Assembly: GCF_006715165.1 (NCBI RefSeq)
Contig: NZ_VFMS01000001.1
Span: forward strand, 3,844,001-3,908,000
DNA length: 64,000 nt
Direction: 5' to 3'
From: Arthrobacter sp. SLBN-122
Lineage (GTDB): Bacteria; Actinomycetota; Actinomycetes; Actinomycetales; Micrococcaceae
Shown: piece by piece, positions 1 to 8,123 of the stretch
Numbering within the stretch: position 1 is the first letter of the stretch
How the letters are laid out: every line of letters begins with the position of its first letter
Program-made: the position numbers and the translations under genes
Notes under the pieces: generated by a model
Databases searched by the model: none
What the model saw: only the letters and a program-made list of their open reading frames with translations
What the model was told of the DNA's origin: nothing

Positions 1-1
1 G

Positions 2-325
2 ACTCAGGCCAAGGAACGACAGGCCGCCGTCGACCTCCTTGCCATCACAGATGATGCCCAGCCTCTGCTGGTCTTGGGCACCGGCTCCTACATTGGAGAA
101 GGCTTTGACTGCCCCAAACTAGATACCCTGTTCCTCGCGGCGCCTGTGTCGTTCAAGGGCAGATTGGTACAGTACGTCGGCCGGGTAATCCGGCCGTACC
201 CAGGGAAAACTGTGTCGACCGTTCACGACTACTACGACGAATCAAGACCCGTACTCGCCGCGTCCCTGAATAAGCGGGCCTGGGTTATGTCTCGCTCGGG
301 TTCCCTGATCCGCGCAAGCCCATAA
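2..325 (+). CDS. DEAD/DEAH-type helicase, C-terminal fragment (cut by window start)
   Basis: The frame is open from the first bases and ends at the stop at 323-325, so only about 107 C-terminal residues are present. The segment GEGFDCPKLDTLFL, then a KGRLVQYVGRVIRP stretch, is the motif V/VI region of superfamily-2 helicases, with the arginine finger in QYVGRVIRP. This form is seen in SSL2-like and type III restriction-like helicases, including those of TOTE conflict systems. Such proteins are DNA-dependent ATPases acting in restriction or element-versus-host defence. The Walker A/B motifs lie outside the window, so the exact family cannot be fixed. The ATG at 74 lies inside the conserved domain and is not the real start. 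Confidence 0.75.
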   Translation, partial: TQAKERQAAVDLLAITDDAQPLLVLGTGSYIGEGFDCPKLDTLFLAAPVSFKGRLVQYVGRVIRPYPGKTVSTVHDYYDESRPVLAASLNKRAWVMSRSGSLIRASP

Positions 326-703
326 GCAGATGACATCGTCCCTAAAACCTTACGGTGTAGTGTCTGCGTTGCCGCTGCCGCTCGGAAGGTTTCGCCGGGA
401 GGACACCTCCGGGCAGGCGAATCGGCCAACGCCAATGAGTCACCTGATCCCGCTTAGTATCATCGAACTATGGACATGCACCCCCAGGTCTCGGAAGATG
501 GCGGACGACGTCCGGGTGCGCCTGCCCCCAAGACGCGCACCACCGAGTCGGCGCAATGTGGCCAACCTGCCCCTTCGCACGTCCAAGGTCATCGGCACAG
601 GCAAGAGATCAGCGCGGGCTTGGACTTCGTGATGAGCCATGACGCCAATCTGCTCAAGCGCCTTGAGGATGTCTGAGGTCCCGACCTACGTGCATCGCCA
701 TGG
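326..703. other. Intergenic stretch without recognisable gene
   Basis: About 380 bases between the helicase tail and the zinc-ribbon gene. Short open frames exist (for example 470-676 on the plus strand), but none has a convincing ribosome binding site, family resemblance or domain. I see no repeat or hairpin that stands out. Confidence 0.5.
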
Positions 704-1288
704 ATGGCAGCTCCCGCTAGCCGACCCAGTAGGTTTAACGACGTGACCGCCTTTGATCCCTTGACGAATTCCCAACCCCAGCCTGGTAGGAATCAGCCGC
801 GAGGAAACTATGGGGAGCGATTTGGCATCCTTGCCAGGTACTCCGGTGTCTGCGGTGTCTGCGGCGCTTCTTGGAGCCCCGGGGACAGGATCTTCAAGTT
901 ACCAAAGTCCCGCCGTTCTACTCAAAACCCGTGGGTCTGCCGAAGCTGTCGCTACCCAGAGAACCGTTCCGAGCCAACACTTGAGGATGTATTCGTTAAA
1001 CTGAACCACCGCAACCACACCGGCCGTACACCGGGGCTCAACCGGCACGACGTCCAACACTTGCTCGCTCTGCACAGATCTCCAGACGGAGAAGCCGCCC
1101 TTACCTTGGATGATCTGCCAGCGATGCACAAGCTCCGGAGAGCGCACGACGAACGAGTTTCGGCAAACCTCAATCGCGCTGAACTCATGGATCTCCTGGA
1201 AGGCTTTGTCCGGAACGGCCTGATTATGCGTGTCGGGCGGAGTTGCTACTACTGCATCCCGTCGAAACGCAGGGTGGCGGACTCCTAG
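704..1288 (+). CDS. Hypothetical protein with a CxxC...CxxC zinc-ribbon-like motif
   Basis: A 194-residue soluble protein. Near residues 48-88 it carries CGVCG and, about 30 residues later, CRSCRYP, the spacing of a small treble-clef or zinc-ribbon knuckle. The C-terminal half is charged and helical, with a possible winged-helix-like end (NRAELMDLLEGFVRNGL, then MRVGRSCYYC). No catalytic motif was recognised. The start is uncertain: there is no good Shine-Dalgarno before ATG 704, and GTG 743 is in frame. Next to a helicase fragment it could belong to a mobile or defence cassette, but that is context only. Confidence 0.5.
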   Translation: MAAPASRPSRFNDVTAFDPLTNSQPQPGRNQPRGNYGERFGILARYSGVCGVCGASWSPGDRIFKLPKSRRSTQNPWVCRSCRYPENRSEPTLEDVFVKLNHRNHTGRTPGLNRHDVQHLLALHRSPDGEAALTLDDLPAMHKLRRAHDERVSANLNRAELMDLLEGFVRNGLIMRVGRSCYYCIPSKRRVADS

Positions 1289-1960
1289 GCCGTCGCAGTC
1301 GTTTTCGCTCCCCACGATCATGAATCATCCGCCAGCGCTTTCGCGGGTCGGTCCTGCGCTGTATGAGCGTGTGGACAATGTCAACAGCTTCTGTCTCGGA
1401 CTGCGTCATACAAACCCCGGAATCCTTCGGATTCCGCATGTTCTCACCGGTTCCCAGTGTTCACAAGGGCTGGAATGCAGTTCGAGTCCCACCTCGGGCA
1501 CAAGGCTTTCCCTCGTCAGAGGCGATTTTGCTTTGACGTGCTGACCAAGCCAGTGGTGGCGTCTCTCTGGCGGGTTGGTTCGCGGGTTGTGGTCTGGCTG
1601 CCGCGGAGGCCTGTTCAGGTGTGTGGGGTGGCGGGTTCAGGACCCTGGCTGGTGGGCCTTCCGCTTCCTGTTTACTGGGTTCTTGCGTTTCCTCGTTTCG
1701 GTTCTGTCGGGTGGGCCGGTATTGGCCTACACCTATTCATGTGCCGGGGGAGCCCGGGACAACATGACTGTTCCGGACCTGCTCTAGGCGCCGCCGCATG
1801 CCGCCCTGGAGGACCGCTGGAAAGGATGGCCTGCGTCTTTTGTCCTATCAAAGAGGGTGTGTACAGTGTCCACACCTATACAGACCGGGCTGGATTTTTT
1901 TGGAGCGGTGCCGACGTCGGACGTGGCGCCCGAAGTCCTTGCCGACGTCGAGAAGCGCCC
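1289..1960. other. Gene-poor stretch holding repeat copy 1
   Basis: About 670 bases with no supportable gene. Apart from the tRNA-3'-end-like repeat at 1426-1501 it is a G/T-rich segment (about 1560-1790) whose open frames are tryptophan- and glycine-rich and match nothing I know. It reads like decayed mobile DNA. The long plus-strand frame running into 1961-2365 is antisense to the monooxygenase gene. Confidence 0.5.
1426..1501 (+). repeat. tRNA-3'-end-like dispersed repeat, copy 1
   Basis: A 76-base unit beginning CTTCGGATTCCGCATGTT and ending at 1481-1501 with TTCGAGTCCCACCTCGGGCAC, the T-loop and acceptor 3' strand typical of a tRNA. The 5' strand of the T-stem and the 5' acceptor strand needed for folding are absent, so it is not a functional tRNA. 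Two related copies lie at 25298 and 32396 in the same orientation. Similarity to copy 2 continues past the tRNA-like end into a T-rich tail (TTTCCCT..GTCAGA). Likely an attachment-site scar or an element-borne repeat. Confidence 0.7.
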
Positions 1961-4369
1961 TTAGATGCTTGCCGCCTGACGGTCTACGGAGACCCTCGTG
2001 AGGAAGTCCTCGACTACGGCCGCGAACTCGTCAGGCCGTTCGATCTGCGGCATGTGTCCGGTCTTGGCGAAGACGTGCGACTCGGCGCGGGGCAGCGCCG
2101 CGGCGGCCGCTTCAAGGTGGCCGAACGGCAGGATGTGGTCGTGGTCGCCCCACACCACCAGCGCCGGAACGTCGGACTTGGCGAGCGCCCCGATCAGCTC
2201 GGTCCGCCACTCGGACCGGACACCGGAGATCGTTCCCAGGTCGCGGGCGACGTCGACCAGCGTCCGGCGGTGCGCCTCCCGTTGCGACAGGGCGAGCGCG
2301 TGGCCGATGCGGTCGTCCGTGACCAGCGTTTTGTTATAGAAGAGCGACTGGACGGTCCGGCGTGATGCTTTTTCATGGGGCCGCAGGAGCAGGGCCGCGA
2401 GCGGGCGGACCGCAAGGAGGCGAAGGACCAGTGCCACTTCCTTGCCGAATCCGGCGCTGTTGGCCAGCACGAGTGCGGAGACGCGGACCGGATGGTCGGC
2501 GGCCAGCTTCATGGCCACGGCACCGCCGAGCGAGTTGCCCATCACGGGCAGCGGCCCGGAAACCCCGACGGCGTCCAGGAAGGCCGGCAGGATCCCGGCC
2601 AGCTTCGCGAGCGTCGTCGTGCCGGGGAGCCGTTCGGAGTACGCGAAGCCGGGAAGGTCGACGCTGTAGACCGTGTGGCGGTCCGAGAGCCGCTCGTGCT
2701 GTTCGTTCCAGTCCTCAAGGCTCTGGCCGATGCCGTGCAGCAGCAGGACCGGTTCCCCGCTGCCGGTCTTCCGGTAGCGCAGGCGTGTCCCCGCGACGGT
2801 GACATGGCCCGTTCCCGGCAGCGCGAGGGGATCCCGGGCCGGGGCCGCGGGTTGCCGGACGGTTTCCCGCACCGGCTGCCCGCGCTGGCCGAACCGGACG
2901 TGGTCGGTCAGCCTGCCGGCCCGGAGCAGGGCGAAGTCGCGGAAGTAGTTTTGGTGCAGCCGCCACGGCGAGCCTGCGCCCTGCCGGGGCAACTGGTCGG
3001 CGCCGCGGAAAATGTAACCGGCCTTCAGGTCGATCAGCGAGGACAGCGTGCCGTTGGCGACGTCGGCGGGTGCCACGGGTACCACCCACTGGAGGTTCCG
3101 GCGGTCGAGCTGCTTGATCAGCCTGCAGATGTAGCCGGCCACCAGGTCCGCCTTCAGGGTCCAGGACGCGTTGGTGTACCCGATGGTGAGGGCGAAATTC
3201 GGGACCCCCTCCAGCATCATGCCTTTGTAGGTGAGGGTTCTGCCGATGTCCACGGGCTCGCCGTCGACGGAGAGCTTCATGCCGCCGATCACCAGCAGGT
3301 TCAGTCCCGTGGCCGTGACAATGACGTCGGCGGGCAGCGATGTGCCGGATGCCAGGTCAATCCCGTCCGGGGTGATCCGGGAGATCGTGTCGGTCACGAT
3401 CTCGGCAGTGCCGGCGCTGATGGCCCGGTACAGGTCCCCGTTGGGGATCGCGCAGACCCGCTGGTCCCACGGCTGGTACGACGGGGCCAGGTGCGTGTCC
3501 ACCGGGAAGCCCGCCGGCAGTTTGGCTACTGCCGACTTGCGCAGGATCGCCTTCATCGTCTCGGGCCGCCGTCGGCTGAGCTGGTAGGTGAACATGGAGA
3601 AGAGAATGTTCTTGGAGCGTACGACGTCGTACGCCAGTTGCGCGGGCAGCTTGCCTCGGAGGCGGTCGGCCAGGTGGTCCCGCGCGGGCACGGGGGCGAT
3701 GTAGGTGGGGGAGCGCTGCAGCATCGTCACCTTGGCGGCCGACTTTGCCATGGACGGCACCAGCGTCACGGCTGTGGCGCCGCTGCCGATGACCACCACC
3801 TGCTTTCCCTCATAATCGAGGTCGGCCGGCCAGTGCTGCGGGTGGACGATCGTTCCGGCAAAGGTGTCGGCCCCGTCGATGGCCGGGGCGAAGCCCTCGT
3901 CATAGCGGTAGTAGCCGGAACAGACGGATAGGAACGAGCAGGTGAAGGTGACCTGCTCGGGGGAGGAGGCGGTGTCGCCGGACCGGAACTCGCCGCCGGA
4001 GGTGTGGACCGCCGTCACGGTCCACAGTGCGGTCTCGCTTGACCATGCGGCGGAAATGACCCGGGTGTTCAGCCGGATCCGCGGCGCCAGCCCCTCGTCG
4101 GCGACAGTTGCCTCGATGTACTCGCGGATGGACTCGCCGTCCGCGATCGCCTTGGCGCCCGCCCAGGGCCGGAAGGAGTAGCCAAGCGTGTACATGTCGC
4201 TGTCGGACCGGATCCCGGGGTACCGGAACAGGTCCCAGGTCCCCCCGACGGCGTTCCGCGACTCCAGTACGGTGAAGGTTTTTCCGGGTACCTCGCGCTT
4301 CAGCCGGCTGGCGAAACCCACGCCGCTCAGCCCGGCGCCGACAATCAACACATCTACGTGCTCGCTCAT
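1961..4369 (-). CDS. Baeyer-Villiger-type flavin monooxygenase fused to alpha/beta hydrolase
   Basis: An 802-residue two-domain enzyme. Residues 1 to about 500 form a class B flavin monooxygenase: FAD fingerprint GAGLSG at 11-16, the Baeyer-Villiger motif FAGTIVHPQHWP from 170 (FxGxxxHxxxW), and the NADPH Rossmann motif GSGATA at 195-200. After a Pro/Ala linker, residues about 522-802 are an alpha/beta hydrolase with oxyanion HG, nucleophile Ser613 in GNSLGG, and a C-terminal His near 772 in KTGHMPQIERP. Stand-alone enzymes of the first family turn ketones into esters or lactones, and the second hydrolyses esters, so the fusion would carry out both steps. It is divergent from a TetR gene with palindromes between them. 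The substrate is unknown. Confidence 0.9.
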   Translation of the reverse strand: MSEHVDVLIVGAGLSGVGFASRLKREVPGKTFTVLESRNAVGGTWDLFRYPGIRSDSDMYTLGYSFRPWAGAKAIADGESIREYIEATVADEGLAPRIRLNTRVISAAWSSETALWTVTAVHTSGGEFRSGDTASSPEQVTFTCSFLSVCSGYYRYDEGFAPAIDGADTFAGTIVHPQHWPADLDYEGKQVVVIGSGATAVTLVPSMAKSAAKVTMLQRSPTYIAPVPARDHLADRLRGKLPAQLAYDVVRSKNILFSMFTYQLSRRRPETMKAILRKSAVAKLPAGFPVDTHLAPSYQPWDQRVCAIPNGDLYRAISAGTAEIVTDTISRITPDGIDLASGTSLPADVIVTATGLNLLVIGGMKLSVDGEPVDIGRTLTYKGMMLEGVPNFALTIGYTNASWTLKADLVAGYICRLIKQLDRRNLQWVVPVAPADVANGTLSSLIDLKAGYIFRGADQLPRQGAGSPWRLHQNYFRDFALLRAGRLTDHVRFGQRGQPVRETVRQPAAPARDPLALPGTGHVTVAGTRLRYRKTGSGEPVLLLHGIGQSLEDWNEQHERLSDRHTVYSVDLPGFAYSERLPGTTTLAKLAGILPAFLDAVGVSGPLPVMGNSLGGAVAMKLAADHPVRVSALVLANSAGFGKEVALVLRLLAVRPLAALLLRPHEKASRRTVQSLFYNKTLVTDDRIGHALALSQREAHRRTLVDVARDLGTISGVRSEWRTELIGALAKSDVPALVVWGDHDHILPFGHLEAAAAALPRAESHVFAKTGHMPQIERPDEFAAVVEDFLTRVSVDRQAASI

Positions 4370-4390
4370 GCTGCCAAGTTATCGACTTAA

Positions 4391-4416
4391 TGTTGAGATA
4401 GTCAACACCGTGTTGA
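4391..4416. promoter_or_regulatory. Overlapping palindromic operator between monooxygenase and TetR genes
   Basis: Three alternating half-sites: TGTTGA 4391-4396, TCAACA 4402-4407 and TGTTGA 4411-4416. They form TCAACA-CCG-TGTTGA (perfect, 3-base spacer) and GTTGA-GATAG-TCAAC (perfect, 5-base spacer). The array fills the 69-base divergent intergenic gap, so it probably binds the adjacent TetR protein and represses both directions. Confidence 0.65.
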
Positions 4417-4438
4417 GAACCGGGGCTAGGATGGGCGC

Positions 4439-5071
4439 ATGGCTCAAAGAGGAAGACGCAGCGCGAGGGTTTCGGGCGATGAGCGGCAGGACGCAATCCT
4501 GGTCACCGCGGAGGCCCTCCTGGCCAGCCGTACCTTTGATGACGTCTCCATCGAGGATCTGGCCCGGGGTGCCGGCATTTCGCGCCCCACGTTCTACTTC
4601 TACTTCCCCTCGAAAGATGCCGTGCTGCTGGCCCTGCTGGACCGGGTTATCACCGAGGTCGAGCATCGGGTGGGGCACCTGCCGCGCGATTTCGAGAGCG
4701 ACCCCGCGGGTGCGTGGACCCGTTCCATCGGAATGTTCGTTGAGGTGTTTGTCTCGCACCGCGGTGTGTCGACCGCCGCCATCGGGGCGCGCGCCCGCAA
4801 TGACGAGGTGCGCGGGCGGTGGTCCAAATCCATGCAGTCCTGGGTCGACTTCTCAAGCGACGTCATCCGTGCCGAGCAGGCCCGCGGGGCCGCGCCTGCG
4901 GGCATCGACGCGCACGACCTCGCGGTGAGCCTGAACCTGATGAACGAACGGGTCATTACTGCTGTCCTCAACCGGGAGAGTCCCGCCATCGCGGAGACCG
5001 CCGCCCTGGACGTCCTGGCAACCATCTGGATCCGCAGTATTTACGGGTCCGACAACCCAGGCAGCCGCTAA
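4439..5071 (+). CDS. TetR/AcrR-family transcriptional regulator
   Basis: A 210-residue protein with the TetR N-terminal helix-turn-helix at about residues 17-62. The recognition region is DVSIEDLARGAGISRPTFYFYF followed by PSKDAVL, close to the EthR/FadR-like family consensus. The C-terminal ligand domain is helical and unremarkable. It is divergent from the monooxygenase-hydrolase fusion and 24 bases upstream of the hydroxyacyl-CoA dehydrogenase, so it likely controls both from the palindromes at 4391-4416. TetR partners of Baeyer-Villiger enzymes commonly sense the substrate or a fatty-acyl ligand; here the inducer is unknown. Confidence 0.9.
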   Translation: MAQRGRRSARVSGDERQDAILVTAEALLASRTFDDVSIEDLARGAGISRPTFYFYFPSKDAVLLALLDRVITEVEHRVGHLPRDFESDPAGAWTRSIGMFVEVFVSHRGVSTAAIGARARNDEVRGRWSKSMQSWVDFSSDVIRAEQARGAAPAGIDAHDLAVSLNLMNERVITAVLNRESPAIAETAALDVLATIWIRSIYGSDNPGSR

Positions 5072-5095
5072 GGCCCGCGCCGAAAGGAAACCATA

Positions 5096-5950
5096 ATGCC
5101 CTCCATCAAGACGCTCACCGTGCTCGGCACCGGAGTGCTCGGCGCCCAGATAGCCTTCCAAGCCGCATTCCACGGTTTCGCGGTCACCGCCTACGACGTC
5201 GACGAGGACGCGCTTGCCAAGGCGCGGGACCGTTTCACCCGCCTCGCCGGCATCTACCGGGCGCAGGTAGCCGGCGCCTCCGAGGGCAAGACCGAAGCAG
5301 CCCTGGCAAACCTCCGCCTCACCGCAGACCTCGGGGACGCCGTCGTCGACGCGGACCTTGTGATCGAAGCCGTTCCCGAGCTGCTGGAACTCAAACGCGA
5401 CGTCTACCGCAAGCTCGCGGAGCTGGCGCCGGCCAAGGCCATCTTCGCGACCAACTCCTCCACCTTGCTGCCCAGTGACCTGAAAGACTTCACTGGACGC
5501 CCGGACCGCTTCCTCGCACTCCACTACGCCAACAACATCTGGGCGCAGAACATCGCCGAGGTCATGGGCACTGCGGAGACGGACCCGGCGGTGTACGCCG
5601 CTGTCGTCGACTTTGCCCGGAGCAGCGGACTGGAACCGATCGAGATCAAGAAGGAGAAGGCCGGCTACGTCCTGAACTCGCTGCTGGTTCCGCTGCTGAA
5701 CGCGGCCGCCGGACTGCTGCTGCAGGGCGTCGCCGACCCGCACACCATTGACAAGACCTGGCGCATCGCCACGGGGGCCCCGAGCGGACCGTTCCAGATC
5801 TACGACGTCGTCGGCCTCACCACGGCGTACAACATCGCCTCGGCCTCGCCGGATGCCGGTTCCCAGGCGTTCGCCCAGTACCTGAAGGAGCACTACATCG
5901 ACCAGGGCAAGCTGGGCGTCGCCTCGGGGGAGGGCTTCTACAAGTACTGA
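5096..5950 (+). CDS. 3-hydroxyacyl-CoA dehydrogenase family protein
   Basis: A 284-residue NAD-dependent dehydrogenase, the usual size of 3-hydroxybutyryl-CoA dehydrogenases. Its N-terminal Rossmann motif is GTGVLGAQIA (residues 11-20), followed by the acidic DVDEDAL segment. ATNSSTLLPSD and LALHYANNIW correspond to the family's NTSxLP and HFxNP regions, although the usual HFFNP is HYANN. The C-terminal all-helical domain is present. RBS GAAAGGAAA precedes ATG 5096, 24 bases after the TetR stop, so the two are probably co-transcribed. With the neighbouring monooxygenase-hydrolase it suggests oxidation of a hydroxyacid derived from a ketone or cyclic ketone. Confidence 0.85.
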   Translation: MPSIKTLTVLGTGVLGAQIAFQAAFHGFAVTAYDVDEDALAKARDRFTRLAGIYRAQVAGASEGKTEAALANLRLTADLGDAVVDADLVIEAVPELLELKRDVYRKLAELAPAKAIFATNSSTLLPSDLKDFTGRPDRFLALHYANNIWAQNIAEVMGTAETDPAVYAAVVDFARSSGLEPIEIKKEKAGYVLNSLLVPLLNAAAGLLLQGVADPHTIDKTWRIATGAPSGPFQIYDVVGLTTAYNIASASPDAGSQAFAQYLKEHYIDQGKLGVASGEGFYKY

Positions 5951-5961
5951 GCCGCTGACCC

Positions 5962-6189
5962 TTAGTGCTGCTGCACTTCTTCCCGTTCCACGTCTTGGAC
6001 CGACCGGGAGAGCAGGCAGAACTCATTGCCCTCCGCATGGGGCAGCACCACCCAGCTGACGTCGGGCCCATCGCCGACGTCGGTGCGTTGTGCGCCGAGG
6101 GCGAGCAAGCGCTCCAGCTCCTCGGCGGTGGAGACGCTGTCGGCGCGCAGGTCGAAATGCAGCCGGTTCTTGACGGTCGGTGTACTCAT
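5962..6189 (-). pseudogene. Truncated VOC/glyoxalase-like protein
   Basis: The 75 codons match only the C-terminal half of the two-repeat VOC (glyoxalase_6) proteins of actinobacteria: KNRLHFDLRA, ELERLLALGAQR, and a DVSWVVLPHAEGNEFC segment with the terminal metal-binding Glu. Full-length members are about 115-130 residues, and the N-terminal beta-alpha-beta repeat is missing upstream of 6189. The opening MSTPTVKNRL overlaps a segment that is internal in intact proteins, so the ATG is probably fortuitous and the gene a remnant. It is convergent with the dehydrogenase. Confidence 0.6.
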
Positions 6190-6270
6190 GCAGTCACCGA
6201 TATCGCTTTGTAGTCCTGTGGAAGTCCCTATCTGCTTACTACTCCTCTGGACGCCGGGGGAGGTGTCGGA

Positions 6271-6504
6271 GTGGATGCGGAATCGGCACCCATTCGTGAG
6301 CCGGGCACTTTCACGATGCCGGATGAACTATGGGATCGGACGCAGTCGGTTTCGGCCGTAATCGGGCCCTTGGCTGCCCGCACGGTCGTTGGCAGGGCAG
6401 CGGTTGATGCTGCCGCCGTGGCCTTGGGCGTATCGCGACGCCAGGTGAGCTCCCGTGGTTATAGGAGTTGTGCAGAGGGCTCCAGAGCACTGGTCGGTCG
6501 TTAG
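6271..6504 (+). pseudogene. N-terminal remnant of a transposase/integrase
   Basis: The reading frame contains LWDRTQSVSAVIGPLAAR, VGRAAVDAAA and LGVSRRQV. This pattern resembles the N-terminal helix-turn-helix of TniA/Tn5090-type (Mu-C family) transposases, where it precedes an RWRAGEG-like segment. After RRQV the resemblance stops and the frame ends 22 codons later, so the DDE catalytic domain is absent. No terminal inverted repeat was found. With the IS5 fragment near 8.3 kb it marks 6-9 kb as a decayed insertion zone. Confidence 0.5.
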
Positions 6505-6626
6505 TCCCCTGCAATATGGTGCTTTTGGTCGCTACGCCTGTTCAAAGGAGGGAGGCATTGAACCTCGGACCGGATCAGGGTCGGATTACTGAGGATAGGC
6601 AGCTGACGAAGTCGGATCCGTCTGAC

Positions 6627-6938
6627 TCAGACTTCTGGAACGTCGAGGGGTAAGCCCTGTCTTCGCCGTTTCCGATCTGCGGCGAACGAGCGATTGAGAT
6701 TCCAGTACGACGGAACCCACAACACAAAATAGACGAGCACAGCTAGTGCCATCATTCCCAAAGGGATGAGAAAGGACGGCCCCGTAACCGTCGGGATGCT
6801 CGCCACGGTGACCATGAGGAGGACCAGCACTCCGAACAGTACTCGGGTCCGGATCAGTATGTCCCTTTGAAACCTGTCAAAAGCGTCCAGACTTGCCCTG
6901 CTGTACTTACCGGCGGCCGCTAACGCATCCGAATACAC
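6627..6938 (-). CDS. Small two-TM membrane protein, hypothetical
   Basis: A 103-residue protein starting at GTG 6938. It has two hydrophobic helices, LFGVLVLLMVTVASI and LGMMALAVLVYFVLWVP, after an amphipathic N-terminal segment, and a basic tail ADRKRRRQG. The positive-inside rule puts both ends in the cytoplasm. No family was recognised. The composition is normal for the host, so the gene may be real, but the ribosome binding site is weak. Confidence 0.5.
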   Translation of the reverse strand: MYSDALAAAGKYSRASLDAFDRFQRDILIRTRVLFGVLVLLMVTVASIPTVTGPSFLIPLGMMALAVLVYFVLWVPSYWNLNRSFAADRKRRRQGLPLDVPEV

Positions 6939-7009
6939 AATTCACCCGCACTCTCTTCGCATGGTTGTGTCTGCCCAAACTGCCAAGGTTCGTCGGCCGT
7001 TTCTTGGGG

Positions 7010-7243
7010 TCATCCGTCAAGTTCAGGCTGATGGTCTGGCACCGGCGCCAGCTCTCCGGAGGGTAGGTCGGCGAAGTCATACCAGACGCGGTCTGTGCCG
7101 TTGAGTGGTCGGTTCGCCGATTCCAAATCGGCAATCTCCGGCACTCCGAAGCGGAAGGCGATCTGACGCTCTCTGTCCCCGGTTGCGCACGGGAGGCTGA
7201 AACGGACGCGCGCCTTCCGGCTCAGCGAGACTGCGGTTGTCAT
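7010..7243 (-). CDS. Hypothetical small soluble protein
   Basis: The 77 codons include a plausible beta-rich stretch (ARVRFSLPC, RQIAFRFGVPE, RVWYDFADLPSG) and an acidic end. No Shine-Dalgarno was seen before ATG 7243 and no domain was recognised. It overlaps another minus-strand frame at 6907-7134; this frame has the better amino-acid composition. Low confidence that it is expressed. Confidence 0.3.
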   Translation of the reverse strand: MTTAVSLSRKARVRFSLPCATGDRERQIAFRFGVPEIADLESANRPLNGTDRVWYDFADLPSGELAPVPDHQPELDG

Positions 7244-7280
7244 ATCGACCAGCCACGGGGGTTGAAGCTGGCGGGATCTG

Positions 7281-8105
7281 TTACATGTGGGTGTGGAGGT
7301 AGTGAAGAATCGCGCGCGCCGTTTCCTCCGGTGCGCTCATATGGGGGCAGTGCCCGGTGGCCTGGAGCTGCATCAGGGTGCTGTGTTCCAGGTTCTTGTG
7401 GAGGTAAGCGCCCACTTCGGGTGGGGCAAGCCTGTCGTCGGAGCATTGCAGAATTAGGCAGCTGGTGTGCAGCTTTCTCAGTTCCGGGCGGGAGTCGGAG
7501 AAGAAGGTCACTTCGGCGAAGTGCCGTGCGATGGCCGGATCTGTCCGGCAGAAGCTAGCGCTCAGGTCCTCCGCTAATTCCGGCTCTTGCGGGTTGCCCA
7601 TGATTACGGGAGCCAGGGCCGCGGCCCAGGCGAAATAGTCGCTGTCCAGAGATGCCAGCAGGCCCTCGATGTCTTCCCGCGTAAACCCGCCAACGTATCC
7701 GTCGTATGGGTCATTGGTATGACGGGGTGAAGGAGCAAGCAGGATCAGGTGGGAAAACAGGGTTGGTTCCTGTGCGGCGGCGACCACAGCGATCATTGTG
7801 CTGACACTGTGTCCCACCAAGGTGACGTCCTGAAGTTCGAGGGCGGCGCAAATCTCCAGCAGGTCCGTCGCGTACCCATCCAGGGACGCGTACTTATCCC
7901 AGTCGTAGGCGCTGATGTCGGAGTGTCCTGCACCAACATGATCAAAAAGCACTAGCCGGTAGTGATCAACGAAGTAGGGGACCAGCTTTCGCCATACCGC
8001 TTGGTCGCAGCCAAAACCGTGGGCAAACATCAACACGGGCCCGTCATCCTGACCCAATACGGTGATATTGTTCCGGTCGATTACCGCAGTATCTGCTTTG
8101 ATCAC
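7281..8105 (-). CDS. RsbQ/D14/KAI2-like alpha/beta hydrolase
   Basis: About 274 residues from GTG 8105, preceded by AGGGAG; an upstream GTG at 8123 has no RBS. It matches the RsbQ lineage: FAHGFGCDQAVWR (oxyanion loop), FDHVGAGHSD, nucleophile in VGHSVSTM (Ser at about 100), YVGGFTREDIEGLL lid helices, acid in CSDDRLAPPEVG and catalytic His in GHCPHMSAPEE. In Bacillus, RsbQ works with the PAS-phosphatase RsbP to activate sigma-B under energy stress, and plant relatives perceive karrikins and strigolactones. No RsbP-like PP2C gene is adjacent, so the role here is open. Confidence 0.85.
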   Translation of the reverse strand: MIKADTAVIDRNNITVLGQDDGPVLMFAHGFGCDQAVWRKLVPYFVDHYRLVLFDHVGAGHSDISAYDWDKYASLDGYATDLLEICAALELQDVTLVGHSVSTMIAVVAAAQEPTLFSHLILLAPSPRHTNDPYDGYVGGFTREDIEGLLASLDSDYFAWAAALAPVIMGNPQEPELAEDLSASFCRTDPAIARHFAEVTFFSDSRPELRKLHTSCLILQCSDDRLAPPEVGAYLHKNLEHSTLMQLQATGHCPHMSAPEETARAILHYLHTHM

Positions 8106-8123
8106 ATTCTCCCTGACCCTCAC

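Noticed and set aside
470..676. 68-codon plus-strand open frame
   Set aside because: No ribosome binding site, no domain and unremarkable composition.
1426..1501. tRNA gene
   Set aside because: The 3' T-loop/acceptor strand fits, but no anticodon arm, D-arm or pairing 5' strand can be formed; the same holds for the copies at 25298 and 32396.
1457..2365. 302-codon plus-strand open frame
   Set aside because: Starts inside the tRNA-like repeat and ends antisense to the fusion gene; no family resemblance.
2375..3931. Long plus-strand open frame (518 codons)
   Set aside because: Antisense to the monooxygenase-hydrolase fusion, with no domain of its own; a codon-bias shadow typical of high-GC genes.
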